Part shown: positions 29,041-37,494 of the stretch, piece after piece
How positions within the stretch are numbered: position 1 is the stretch's first letter
Layout of the letters: every line of letters starts with the position of its first letter
Assembly: GCF_001274785.1 (NCBI RefSeq)
Contig: NZ_LHPI01000003.1
Location: 1-64,000, forward strand
From: Vibrio hepatarius
GTDB taxonomy: Bacteria; Pseudomonadota; Gammaproteobacteria; Enterobacterales; Vibrionaceae
Direction: 5' to 3'
Length of the DNA: 64,000 nt
Program-made: the position numbers and the translations under genes
Notes under the pieces: generated by a model
Told to the model about the DNA's origin: nothing
Database searches by the model: none
Seen by the model: only the letters and a program-made list of their open reading frames with translations

Positions 29041-29814
29041 CTAAAACATTTTCTCAATTGAATTCAGCCAGTTCGGTACATTTTCTCTGTACCAGTTAAT
29101 GTAAATTGATAACTCTGGCTTGTTACGGCGCACCAAGAGGTTCGTGACTTCTACCACAAGCCAGCTTTTAGCAATCATTAACTGCTTTTCCAAAATCTCT
29201 CCCGGCGATATCGAGCTGTGTCGAATATACTTTTCCACAATGGATGTATAGTCTGCAGGTGAACCCAGACGAGGAACTAACGGTGCTAGATCAATTGCAG
29301 GACTTCCATAACCGAAACGCTCCCAGTCAAAAAGTACTAACTCGCCATTTTGCCTTGTTCCCCAGTTCCCATCGTTCGAATCTCCAGAAATGAGATTGGA
29401 GTTTAGGAATAGCGGCTGGCTGAGCGATTGAATATGGCGCAAAGCCGCGTTGCTTACTTCTGGAAGCTTCAGACCAGAAAGGGCAAATTCTGTTGCGTTG
29501 GATGTCCAGCAGTGCTGTTTTACGGGGAAGTTAGGCCGATACGGAGAATGGTGAATACTCGCTAACTGTTCAAACGTGCTTTCACTCGCGAGTAATTCAC
29601 TTAAACTTACACGGTTTGGAACATGTTCAATATATAAATCACGCCCTCGAACTCCAAGCAGTTTGGGAGTGTTTACTCCGCTTAAGTTTTGGGCTGCGTA
29701 TTGATAGAAGTTGAGTTCTACCTCAGACGCATCTTGCTTATGAATGCAGGTGGATCCATTACATTCATAAACGGACACTTTGGCTGCGCCCATTTTAGTG
29801 AGTTCATTGCTCAT
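29041..29814 (-). CDS. Phosphotransferase of the APH/choline-kinase-like family
   Basis: A 257-residue protein with the aminoglycoside-phosphotransferase kinase fold. The catalytic loop SGDSNDGNWG (residues 143-152) corresponds to the HGDxxxxN motif, with Asp145 and Asn150 retained but His replaced by Ser. LFDWERFGYGSPAIDLAPL carries the metal-binding Asp163. The N-lobe is short. It is not a recognised antibiotic-resistance enzyme; small-metabolite or LPS/choline-type phosphorylation is possible. A zinc-ribbon gene lies just upstream on the same strand (26 bases). Confidence 0.75.
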   Translation of the reverse strand: MSNELTKMGAAKVSVYECNGSTCIHKQDASEVELNFYQYAAQNLSGVNTPKLLGVRGRDLYIEHVPNRVSLSELLASESTFEQLASIHHSPYRPNFPVKQHCWTSNATEFALSGLKLPEVSNAALRHIQSLSQPLFLNSNLISGDSNDGNWGTRQNGELVLFDWERFGYGSPAIDLAPLVPRLGSPADYTSIVEKYIRHSSISPGEILEKQLMIAKSWLVVEVTNLLVRRNKPELSIYINWYRENVPNWLNSIEKMF

Positions 29815-29840
29815 ACTAATCCCTAAATATGTAAATCCTT

Positions 29841-30059
29841 TTAATCCAAATAGTCAGGCGTTTCTAAGTAAGTACCGCATTGATTGCATTTGTAATCACC
29901 ATTGGTTTGATTGGACAAAAATAAAGCCGACAGTACTCTCTCTATCAGTCCTTCATCTTTTGGTGACTGGACTTTTTGGCTAGCAAACATCGTATATCGA
30001 TGTAGTGTGACGTCTTTGCAGTTACAACAAAATGCTCTAGTCTCGTCAGTGCCATACAT
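29841..30059 (-). CDS. Small zinc-ribbon protein
   Basis: A 72-residue protein with two CxxC pairs (Cys11-Cys14 and Cys58-Cys61), which should hold one zinc ion. The first follows an unstructured start and the second is the CNQCGTY knuckle. The linker LIERVLSALFLSNQTNG is helical. Function unknown. The short gap suggests co-transcription with the phosphotransferase gene downstream. Confidence 0.7.
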   Translation of the reverse strand: MYGTDETRAFCCNCKDVTLHRYTMFASQKVQSPKDEGLIERVLSALFLSNQTNGDYKCNQCGTYLETPDYLD

Positions 30060-30200
30060 TCGTTTATTCTCAGTTTGAAGATGATGTAAACATCATACCG
30101 TTCAATAATTTAAACCATTAGCATCACACATTAAGAATGATTATTTTATGTGACTTTTGAATTCTTCGATACACGAACTTGTTAGTCATATACCTAACGA

Positions 30201-30228
30201 AAAACGCCACAGCTGTTTAGCTGTAGCG
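30201..30228 (-). terminator. Terminator of the DMT exporter gene
   Basis: Stem CGC-ACAGCT / AGCTGT-GCG with a GTTT loop and one bulge per side. The A-run at its plus-strand left forms the T-tract on the minus strand. Confidence 0.8.
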
Positions 30229-30252
30229 GTATTGACGACGAGCTTATTTGTA

Positions 30253-31140
30253 TCAAGCAGACACTTTAATGGTTGCTGTTTGCTCCTTACGCTGTGGATA
30301 GAGCACTAACCCGATACCGAGTAAAAACGCACTGCATGAAATCCACTGCGCCCACGATAGTTGCTCGTCGTAAATCACGTAGCCGCTCAGTAACGCGAAT
30401 ACAGAAACCAGCAATGTCATAGGGGCGAGTTGGCTCATCGGATACTTGAGGATCATTTTGTTCCATACCCAATAGCCAAATAACGTAGTTGGATACGCTT
30501 GAAACAATACTGAAATCCAAGCGTTGCGGTTCCACTCTTGGTAGGTTGTCGCCAATACGTCCCATCCGTTCATGCCGATACTCAGTGCAATCAAAGGCAG
30601 TGGCGCAAACAACATCCCCCAAATATTAAAAGCGAAAGCAGAACGTGTTCCGGACATCCGTACTATCACGCCCGCCAAAGGCCAACAAATGGCCGATATC
30701 ATGATAAACACAACGCCAGTCAAGGTGACATTACCATTGGTGTAGATGATCGACACGACCAAGCCGACAACCGAAATGATGATACCTAATGCCATACGAG
30801 GCGAAATGACTTCCTTATAGAGCAGTACTCCAACTAATACAGTGGTTAATACGTCGGTTTGGAGCAACACCGACGCCATACCTGACGATAACCCGAACGT
30901 AATCGAACACGATGCCATCCCCCAGATACCCGTACCGAAAACTAGACCATAAGCCATTAAGTATCGCCATTTCACATCCGGCTTGCGGATAAAGAAAATA
31001 ATTGGAAACGTCGCGCAAAAGAAACGAGCTGCCGCAATCAACAGCGGGTCCATCTCACTGACACCAAGTTTTATCATTGAAAAGTTGAAACCCCAGATCG
31101 CCATTACCACGACGATGAGGAAAATATCTCGTCCCTGCAT
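30253..31140 (-). CDS. EamA/RhaT-family (DMT superfamily) transporter
   Basis: A 295-residue ten-helix transporter with two EamA repeats (about 5-137 and 148-282). It begins RDIFLIVVVMAIWGFNFSMIKLGVSEMDPLLIAAARFF, typical of YdcZ/RarD/EamA metabolite exporters. EamA proteins export amino acids such as O-acetylserine and cysteine in E. coli; the substrate here is unknown. It is divergent from a MocR regulator across a 103-base gap, so that protein probably controls it. AGGAGAG precedes the ATG. Confidence 0.88.
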   Translation of the reverse strand: MQGRDIFLIVVVMAIWGFNFSMIKLGVSEMDPLLIAAARFFCATFPIIFFIRKPDVKWRYLMAYGLVFGTGIWGMASCSITFGLSSGMASVLLQTDVLTTVLVGVLLYKEVISPRMALGIIISVVGLVVSIIYTNGNVTLTGVVFIMISAICWPLAGVIVRMSGTRSAFAFNIWGMLFAPLPLIALSIGMNGWDVLATTYQEWNRNAWISVLFQAYPTTLFGYWVWNKMILKYPMSQLAPMTLLVSVFALLSGYVIYDEQLSWAQWISCSAFLLGIGLVLYPQRKEQTATIKVSA

Positions 31141-31193
31141 GTTTCTCTCCTAGCACTTTGCATTCCTCATTAGTGTTGCTTGCAGGCACAAAA

Positions 31194-31230
31194 CAGTACA
31201 GATACAATTTTTAACTAAATGACCAGTACA
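31194..31230. promoter_or_regulatory. Direct repeats in the mocR/exporter intergenic region
   Basis: CAGTACA occurs at 31194-31200 and 31224-31230, 30 bases apart centre to centre (about three helical turns), in the 103-base divergent gap. MocR/GabR-type regulators bind paired direct repeats, so this is a plausible operator. Confidence 0.55.
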
Positions 31231-31243
31231 ATTTGGACGTACT

Positions 31244-32617
31244 ATGGCGCGATACAAACAATTAGCTGAAAAATTTATCCACGATATTGAGGCAGGAAAG
31301 CTGATCCCCGGAGATCGTATGTTGTCGCTACGGCAGTTCGCACAGCAGCACGGCATCAGTGTATCGACCGCGGTGAGTTGTTATTCAGAATTGGAATCGC
31401 AAGGCTGGCTTATCGCAAGGCCACAAGCGGGCTTTTTTATCGCAGAGCAACCCAGCGTTAACTCGCCTATTTGGCATTCTTTTGCCAGCCGTGTAACCAC
31501 GCCGTCTCATCAACGTAGCGGGACAATTGCAACTGGTGGGCCACTAGGCACCTCACGACTGCAATTAGATAAACCAACCCAGCAAGCGCTTGAGCGCAGT
31601 CTGCGTCGAGCATTAAAGCGGGTCGCAGATAAAGTGACGTATTATCCAACGCCACAAGGAGAACCCATACTCTTACAAGCTTTGGCGAGCCATTTCACAC
31701 ACAACGGATTTCCACTCAATAGTGATGAACTAGTCATTACCCATGGCTGTATGGATGCAGTAAAAACCGCGCTACAAGTCTGTACTAAGGCAGGCGATAC
31801 AGTGGCAGTCAGCTCGCCTTGTTATAACGGGTTGCTTGACCTACTCTCGCAGCTATCGTTACGGATCGTCGAAATTCCTTCTCTGGAGGACGGAATAGAC
31901 CTCGACCAATTTGAACAGCACCTGCAGCAAGGCAATGTTCAGGCTGGCTTGTTCTGTACTTCGCACATGAATCCGCAAGGCATCACGTTATCCAGCACGC
32001 AAAAGCAGCGTTTGGCACAGCTAGCCAATCAGTACCAAACCCCAATTATCGAAGACGACGTTTACCTTGAACTTCCCCACCGCAATCAATCCCCGCTGCC
32101 AGCGGCATACTATGATGATGGTGGTTATATTCTTTGGTGCGGTTCAGCATCGAAAACGCTATCGCCAAGCTATCGGCTCGGTTGGTGTCGGCCGGGTCGC
32201 TATTTTATGCCTTACCTTAAACGTGCTTTGGGTGTCCCCACGTTAATCCAATACGCAATAGCTGATTTTATTGAATCTGGCGCCTATCACAGCCATCTCA
32301 AACGAACACGCTACCGACTGAGTCAAAACAAAGCGCAGTATCTCGCTTATCTCAGCCAGCATCTGCCTGAAGGAAGCTGCGTAACGCAGCCTGACGGTGG
32401 GTTAGTGTTGTGGATACAAGTTCCCAATTTAAACGCAACTGAATTAGGCAAGGCGGCTGAGAGCCAGAATTTGGATATTCGTATTGGACCGTGGTTTACT
32501 GAGTCAGAGCGATATTGCGATTGCCTACGAATCAATATTGGCTTTGCACCAGAAGCTGAGACGTTGGAATATCTAGAAAGATTGATGACGCTGATTAAGC
32601 AGCATTGTTCAAATTAA
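31244..32617 (+). CDS. MocR-type PLP-dependent GntR-family regulator
   Basis: A 457-residue MocR/GabR chimera. The N-terminal GntR winged helix (about 1-70: YKQLAEKFIHDIEAGKLIPGDRMLSLRQFAQQHGISVSTAVSCYSELESQGWL) is joined to a fold-type I aminotransferase domain. PLP Lys is in WCGSASKTLSPSYRLGW, and EDDVYLELP and NPQGITL are also present. Such proteins act as PLP/amino-acid sensors. It is divergent from the EamA exporter, so regulation of that gene is likely. No strong ribosome site precedes the ATG. Terminated by a shared hairpin. Confidence 0.92.
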   Translation: MARYKQLAEKFIHDIEAGKLIPGDRMLSLRQFAQQHGISVSTAVSCYSELESQGWLIARPQAGFFIAEQPSVNSPIWHSFASRVTTPSHQRSGTIATGGPLGTSRLQLDKPTQQALERSLRRALKRVADKVTYYPTPQGEPILLQALASHFTHNGFPLNSDELVITHGCMDAVKTALQVCTKAGDTVAVSSPCYNGLLDLLSQLSLRIVEIPSLEDGIDLDQFEQHLQQGNVQAGLFCTSHMNPQGITLSSTQKQRLAQLANQYQTPIIEDDVYLELPHRNQSPLPAAYYDDGGYILWCGSASKTLSPSYRLGWCRPGRYFMPYLKRALGVPTLIQYAIADFIESGAYHSHLKRTRYRLSQNKAQYLAYLSQHLPEGSCVTQPDGGLVLWIQVPNLNATELGKAAESQNLDIRIGPWFTESERYCDCLRINIGFAPEAETLEYLERLMTLIKQHCSN

Positions 32618-32636
32618 GCGGTGCTTACCACTCACA

Positions 32637-32666
32637 AAACAGAAGCGACCAAGGTCGCTTCTGTTT
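32637..32666. terminator. Terminator between the MocR gene and the TRAP operon
   Basis: Perfect 14-bp stem AAACAGAAGCGACC / GGTCGCTTCTGTTT with a very short loop, between convergent genes. It is symmetric enough to work in both directions. Confidence 0.85.
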
Positions 32667-32689
32667 GTTCAAAACTTATGTGAACGTGC

Positions 32690-33025
32690 TTAGTCTTCTT
32701 GAGGCGCTTGATACGCTAAGGAGCCCGCCAGTTTCATCGCTTCGACACCTTTTTCAAATGAAATCATTGGTGTGATATGGAAATGACGTAATCCGCCACC
32801 AGCCATTGCTGCCATCGAAAACGCTTTGATGTGTACGTGGTCTGGCATTTCAATCACCGCGATTGAATCGTACTCACCAAATGAGATCCAACTGCCGATG
32901 AACTTACCGCCCATCTTTTCCACGATTGGAATCATACTGCTCAGACGATTCTCAGGATGTTTAACCAAGCCCGCCATCGCTTCAGCGGTAAAGGCCACTT
33001 GAACCAAATAGGTTTCTAACGCCAT
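32690..33025 (-). CDS. GYD domain protein
   Basis: A 111-residue protein of the GYD (DUF1330-like ferredoxin-fold) family: YLVQVAFTAEAMAGLVKHPENR..., KMGGKFIGSWISFGEYDSIAVIEMPD. GYD proteins are dimeric ferredoxin-like folds of unknown function. It is the last gene of the TRAP operon; its start is 3 bases after the OsmC stop. Its placement with a transporter may hint at a role in the metabolism of the imported compound. Confidence 0.85.
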   Translation of the reverse strand: MALETYLVQVAFTAEAMAGLVKHPENRLSSMIPIVEKMGGKFIGSWISFGEYDSIAVIEMPDHVHIKAFSMAAMAGGGLRHFHITPMISFEKGVEAMKLAGSLAYQAPQED

Positions 33026-33028
33026 GGC

Positions 33029-33433
33029 TTACTCCTTCTCTTTCAAACTAAGCTCAAAAGTGCCTGACATACTGTTACTGATGGTACAAATCGATTTTGC
33101 ATCTTTCAGCAACTTCTGGGCAACGTCTAAGTCTGGGTGAATATCGCGACTAAGCGCGATTTCGTAGTGAGCAAAATGCGCCGGAAGCTCGGTCCCTTTC
33201 TGACCAATCACTTCAAACTGAAACGGTTCGATCGCAATCTTTTTGCGCTTCGCAACCATCTGAAGCGACAACACCATACATGATGCAATCGAGTAGAGTA
33301 GCGTCATCGCTGGGCTTTCCAACGATGGCGTCGCAGTGAACTCGCTGTCAGCAGAAGCAAATACCAATGTGCCATCATCATCTGCTTTAGCGAACACCGG
33401 TCCGTAGCTGGCTGGTTTGACTTTGATTGTCAT
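33029..33433 (-). CDS. OsmC/Ohr family protein
   Basis: A 134-residue OsmC-fold protein. The two redox cysteines of the family are present, in YSIASCMVLSLQMVAKRKKIAI and ICTISNSMSG. OsmC and Ohr proteins reduce organic hydroperoxides using lipoyl or other thiols; subgroup and substrate are uncertain. It lies 9 bases after dctM and 3 bases before the GYD gene, so clearly in the TRAP operon. Its N-terminus begins MTIKVKPASYGPVFAKADDDG. Confidence 0.88.
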   Translation of the reverse strand: MTIKVKPASYGPVFAKADDDGTLVFASADSEFTATPSLESPAMTLLYSIASCMVLSLQMVAKRKKIAIEPFQFEVIGQKGTELPAHFAHYEIALSRDIHPDLDVAQKLLKDAKSICTISNSMSGTFELSLKEKE

Positions 33434-33442
33434 ACAAATCCT

Positions 33443-34732
33443 CTAAAAAATCGCATTAGGTAAAATCAGCACCACACTTGGTACCAACGTAATGATGCCG
33501 ATAGCCAATAATAAAATCCCCCAATACGGGATGGTGGCTATCGCGGTACGGCCTAAACTGATTTCACCATTAGTAATTGCCGTTAAGACAGAAAGGTTCA
33601 AGCCAACTGGTGGTGTAACTTGCCCTATTTCAATCAGGATGGTGATCATCACACCAACCCAAATCGGGTCAAAACCGAGTCCAGTTAGTAACGGAAAAAC
33701 GATCGGTAGCGTCATCACCATCAGAGACAATCCATCGAACACGCAGCCGAACATAACGTAAATCAAAACGATCAGCAGGAAGATACCGTACTTACCTAAA
33801 CCGCTGTCGATCGCGGCTTCAAGAATCGCCTGTGGGACACCGAGAATGCTAACCGACTGAGATAAAATGGCTGCGCCAAGGACAATAAAACCGATCGAAG
33901 CAAACATCAACGCGCTGCGATAGACCGATTCACCTAGCCCTTTTAGTGTTAGGTCACCCCAGATAAAAGAAATCACAATCGCAACGGCTACACCCACACC
34001 TGCCGCTTCCGTCGGGGTCGCCACACCAAACATGATGCTGCCCATGATCGCCAGAATCAGCAGTAAGATTGGCCACACGCGCAGCATGCCATGTACGATG
34101 AAACCTAAGCTGTATGCGGTATTGTCTCGTGGAGCAATCGAAGGGTTGTTCACACTGCGTAAAAAGATATACAGCATAAACAGCGCACTCACCATCACAC
34201 CCGGAACAATGCCTGCAGCAAACAGTCTGCCGATCGAGGTTTCCGTCAGTGCGCCAAAAATCAGCAATGACAGACTTGGCGGGATCAATAACCCTAAAGT
34301 ACCGGCGCCAGCCAAGCTTCCAACTACCGCTTCTTTGTTATAACCGCGCTTGCTGAGCTCTGGGTAAGCCACCGAGCCAATCGCCGCGGCGGTAGATAAG
34401 CTTGAACCACTGACCGCCCCAAACAAGGTACACACTGCAACGTTCGAATGTAATAGGCCGCCAGGGACTCGAGCGAAAATCGGCGTAAACGCAGCGTAAG
34501 CTCGTTCACTGATTCCGCTTCTTAATAAGATTTCACCCAGCAGGATAAACATTGGCACAGCGCTAAGGGTAAACGAGTTGAAGATGCCCCAAATGGTATC
34601 CACCGCCAGATAGGCAGAACCATAGTTAAAGAAATGCAGAAGAATCAAGCCGGTAAAACCGAGCGCAGCACCTAATGCAATGCCACTGCTCGCACTGGCC
34701 ACTAATACAGAGACGAGGGTCGTCCAAAACAT
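33443..34732 (-). CDS. TRAP transporter large permease (DctM)
   Basis: A 429-residue integral membrane protein with about twelve helices. It matches DctM: NSFTLSAVPMFILLGEILLRSGI, GSVAYPELSKRGYNKEAVVGSLAGAGTLGLLIPPSL (the family signature), and VGVMITILIEIGQVTPPVGLNLSVL. It is the sodium-driven transport subunit of a tripartite TRAP system. GAGGA precedes the ATG, which lies one base after the DctQ stop. Substrate unknown. Confidence 0.93.
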   Translation of the reverse strand: MFWTTLVSVLVASASSGIALGAALGFTGLILLHFFNYGSAYLAVDTIWGIFNSFTLSAVPMFILLGEILLRSGISERAYAAFTPIFARVPGGLLHSNVAVCTLFGAVSGSSLSTAAAIGSVAYPELSKRGYNKEAVVGSLAGAGTLGLLIPPSLSLLIFGALTETSIGRLFAAGIVPGVMVSALFMLYIFLRSVNNPSIAPRDNTAYSLGFIVHGMLRVWPILLLILAIMGSIMFGVATPTEAAGVGVAVAIVISFIWGDLTLKGLGESVYRSALMFASIGFIVLGAAILSQSVSILGVPQAILEAAIDSGLGKYGIFLLIVLIYVMFGCVFDGLSLMVMTLPIVFPLLTGLGFDPIWVGVMITILIEIGQVTPPVGLNLSVLTAITNGEISLGRTAIATIPYWGILLLAIGIITLVPSVVLILPNAIF

Positions 34733-34733
34733 C

Positions 34734-35240
34734 TTAACGTTCCTCTAATTTGATAAAGCCGAGTAGTCTTGCGAAATAGATAATGCAGCACAGCGCCATC
34801 GATACCGGAACCACAGACATCAGTGGATACAGCAGAATTCGCGCGGTTTCAGATTTAAGCTCTCGCTTAATCGCAAACTCCATCCACGGAATCGCTTCCC
34901 AAAGGATCCAGCCACAGAAACCAAGCCCAACTAAAATGCCGAGCGTAGAAATCGCTTGCGCCACAAATGGGATGCGAGCTTTTAATGAATCAATTAGCAG
35001 CGTGACGCGAATGTGTTGCCCTTTGATTGTTGCCATCGGCAAGGCTAAGAATAGACTGGCGCTCATCAGCAAGCCGACCAGTTCTTCTGCGAAAAACAGG
35101 GGCGCATCAAAGAACTTACGCAAAACCACACTCGCCACAATGACGACAAGAATCGCCACTAACGAAAGTGCAGACAGAATGGCAAGAAAAAGGGCTGAAC
35201 GTTTCAGCCCTTTATCAATAAATGTTGAAACTAAACTCAT
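34734..35240 (-). CDS. TRAP transporter small permease (DctQ)
   Basis: A 168-residue protein with four helices, matching DctQ (LALPMATIKGQHIRVTLLIDSLKARIP). It forms the membrane complex with DctM. It lies between dctP and dctM, with the stop one base from the dctM start. No strong ribosome site is visible before its ATG. Confidence 0.9.
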   Translation of the reverse strand: MSLVSTFIDKGLKRSALFLAILSALSLVAILVVIVASVVLRKFFDAPLFFAEELVGLLMSASLFLALPMATIKGQHIRVTLLIDSLKARIPFVAQAISTLGILVGLGFCGWILWEAIPWMEFAIKRELKSETARILLYPLMSVVPVSMALCCIIYFARLLGFIKLEER

Positions 35241-35254
35241 GTTGACGTCAGCAA

Positions 35255-36265
35255 CTATCGACCAAGCGCTTTTAGCACACGCTCACGATATTCTGGTGCT
35301 TTGCCGCCAGCTTCTTTCGCCAGCTCGCCCCAAACTTCAGTGATCGCAGCGGTAAACTCTTGGCGGTCTTTTTCAGGGAAGTCATCCAGCCAAGTCACAC
35401 CACCTTCAGCCAGTTTTGCACGCGCGTCGAGCTCTTTCTGGTGGTCGTCTTCGTATGAGTTAGTACGTTGCCACACCGCATCGCCTGCTTCGGTCAACGC
35501 TTGTTGGTGCTCTTTCGATAACGAATCCCATTTATCCTGAGACATACCAAGAATGTACGGACCTGACGCCATCGGGTACAGATACGCAGCGTACTTTGAT
35601 ACTTCTTGCAGCGACACTGTGTGAGCGTAAAGTGCTGGGTAAACCGCACAATCGACTACGCCTGTCTTCATCGCAACGTACATCTCTTCTTGAGGAATGA
35701 TTTGCGCTGAAATACCAAGGCGACCAAAGGTATCTACTTGGTCTTTTGCCCAAACACGTAGCTTTTTACCACGTAGGTCGTCGAGAGAGTTGATTGGGTC
35801 TTCACGGCAGAAAATAGACGCTTCCAGCATAGGTAGCGCAACATAACCTGTGATTGCCACGTCCCAATCAGAGAACTCTTCTTGGTAGATTTTCTTCACT
35901 TCAGGCAGCGCAGCGTTCAACTCTTCTACTGAGCCAATCGTGCCCTGAACCATAACTGTACTCAAGCTTTCTGCATCACGACCTAAATAGTTCGCCCAAG
36001 CGAGGCTCATATCCACGGCGCCACGCGGTAGAAAACGCAACACGTCGGTGTTTTTCAGGCCTAAAGAACCACCACTGAAGACTTTGATATCGATTTCGCC
36101 ATTGGTTTTGGCTTTCACGTCCGCCGCAAACTGCTCGAGCTCTTTTGTCTCTGGACGTGTTTCAGGTAGGAAGTTATTGAACCGCCACTCTTGAGCTTGA
36201 GCAACAGACATAGACAGCAAGCTTGCACTTACTCCCCCGAGGATAAATTTGGTCAGATTTTTCAC
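35255..36265 (-). CDS. TRAP transporter substrate-binding protein (DctP)
   Basis: A 336-residue periplasmic binding protein with a Sec signal peptide (about 1-24, ending VAQA). DctP-family motifs: FNNFLPETRPETKELEQFAADVKAKTNGEIDIKVFSGGSLG, LDDLRGKKLRVWAKDQVDTFGRLGISAQIIPQEEMYVAMKTGVVDCAV. The ligand carboxylate is usually bound by an Arg in the GKKLRV segment (family knowledge), so an organic acid is likely, but which one cannot be said. First gene of dctPQM-osmC-GYD. Confidence 0.93.
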   Translation of the reverse strand: MKNLTKFILGGVSASLLSMSVAQAQEWRFNNFLPETRPETKELEQFAADVKAKTNGEIDIKVFSGGSLGLKNTDVLRFLPRGAVDMSLAWANYLGRDAESLSTVMVQGTIGSVEELNAALPEVKKIYQEEFSDWDVAITGYVALPMLEASIFCREDPINSLDDLRGKKLRVWAKDQVDTFGRLGISAQIIPQEEMYVAMKTGVVDCAVYPALYAHTVSLQEVSKYAAYLYPMASGPYILGMSQDKWDSLSKEHQQALTEAGDAVWQRTNSYEDDHQKELDARAKLAEGGVTWLDDFPEKDRQEFTAAITEVWGELAKEAGGKAPEYRERVLKALGR

Positions 36266-36320
36266 TTAGAACAGTTCCGTGTTGTTATTTTTTTCGACGC
36301 TTAACTATAAATTAATCTAT

Positions 36321-36376
36321 CAATTGCTCATAAACCAATTGGTTATAATCTATAACTGCGATGCACCACAATTGTG
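36321..36376. promoter_or_regulatory. Cluster of CAATTG-centred palindromes upstream of dctP
   Basis: Within 56 bases lie CAATTG (36321-36326), the 12-bp palindrome AACCAATTGGTT (36333-36344) and CACAATTGTG (36367-36376). The last two centres are 33 bases apart. They sit 70-110 bases upstream of the dctP start and may be operators for an unidentified dimeric regulator. Confidence 0.45.
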
Positions 36377-36460
36377 CAGACAAAAATCCGCTGCAGTTAA
36401 GCATAGTCAATCTTCGAGTATTCCCGCTTTGCGTGACGCCACAATTTTGCCACTGAAATG

Positions 36461-36490
36461 AAAAAGCCATGGCGCGATTCCATGGCTTGG
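36461..36490 (-). terminator. Terminator of the dgc-like operon
   Basis: AAGCCATGG / CCATGGCTT stem with an A-run on the plus strand, equal to a T-tract on the minus strand, about 20 bases beyond the epimerase stop. Confidence 0.85.
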
Positions 36491-36507
36491 TAAGCAATGA
36501 GCTGTGA

Positions 36508-37494
36508 TTACCCCCACACACCTTGTGTTGGCTCAACGTCACTCTGACGATAGTTCAGTGCTGGCGACCTATCTTCTGAGAGCAGCAAAGGGCCATCAAT
36601 ATCCACCCAACGTGCTTGTTGGGCTAACAGCAGTGCAGGAGCCATCGCCAAAGACGTGCCAATCATGCAACCGACCATGACTTCAAAACCCATCTCTTGC
36701 GCGTCTTTAAGTAGCGCCAAGGCTTCGGTCATACCACCGGTTTTATCCAACTTAATGTTCACCGCTTGATAGCGACCTTTCAGCGCTGCTAAAGAACTGC
36801 GGTCGATACAAGATTCGTCAGCGGTGATCGGCAAGGCTGGCGTAATGGTTTCCAACAAATGCTCTTCTTCGAACGACAACGGCTGCTCGACCATTTCCAC
36901 ACCCAGCTCCGCCAATGCAGGCAAGTAATCAACTAGCTGGGCAAAGCTCCAACCTGTGTTGGCATCGATAACAAGGCGTGTATTGGGCGCGGCTTCACGA
37001 ACTGCGCGTACACGCTCTAAATCACCATTTCGCCCGAGTTTAAGCTTTAAGATTGGACGATGTTTTTGCGCTGCAGCTGCTTTCGCCATGTTCTCTGCAC
37101 TATCGAGTGACAAAGTAAACACGGTCGTCACAGGTTGTGGTTCGTCCGCAAAGCCCGCCATTTGCCAAGCAGGTTGCTGGTTTAGCTTGGCATCAAGTTC
37201 AAACAACGCGCAGTCAATGGCGTTGCGCGGCGCCGCCGATGGTAGCAATTCGCGCAGTTCTTCACGGCTGATGCCCGCTTCAACCGCTGCAACGGCCGAC
37301 TGTACTGTCGCTAGCACGTCATATGGGTAGTCAGGCTCAAAGATATCCATGCGCTCGCACTCTCCGCGCCCGACATAGCCGTCTTGTTCAATCTCAACCA
37401 CCACCACTTCACCGTGTAGCATAGGTTCCATACGAGAAATGACAAATGGCTCATGCAGCGGCCATTTCTCGACACGTACGCTCATTTTACGCAT
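36508..37494 (-). CDS. dgcA: Enolase-superfamily dipeptide epimerase / DgcA-like N-acetyl-glutamate racemase
   Basis: A 328-residue muconate-lactonizing-type enolase-superfamily enzyme. Catalytic KxK is at Lys150/Lys152 (ILKLKLG), metal ligands are Asp177 (DANTGW), Glu203 (VEQPL) and Asp226 (TADES), and the other-face Lys is in VNIKLDK. This pattern fits L-Ala-D/L-Glu epimerases. Paired with a DUF1611/DgcN gene, it is most likely DgcA, which racemises N-acetyl-D-glutamate in the D-Glu pathway described in marine Pseudoalteromonas. I chose the ATG at 37494 (GAGG 6 bases upstream), overlapping the dgcN stop by 8 bases; the next ATG at 37485 is possible. Confidence 0.88.
   Translation of the reverse strand: MRKMSVRVEKWPLHEPFVISRMEPMLHGEVVVVEIEQDGYVGRGECERMDIFEPDYPYDVLATVQSAVAAVEAGISREELRELLPSAAPRNAIDCALFELDAKLNQQPAWQMAGFADEPQPVTTVFTLSLDSAENMAKAAAAQKHRPILKLKLGRNGDLERVRAVREAAPNTRLVIDANTGWSFAQLVDYLPALAELGVEMVEQPLSFEEEHLLETITPALPITADESCIDRSSLAALKGRYQAVNIKLDKTGGMTEALALLKDAQEMGFEVMVGCMIGTSLAMAPALLLAQQARWVDIDGPLLLSEDRSPALNYRQSDVEPTQGVWG

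Noticed and set aside
34783..35343. 186-codon open frame antisense to dctQ/dctP
   Set aside because: It spans two well-supported TRAP genes and has no independent evidence.
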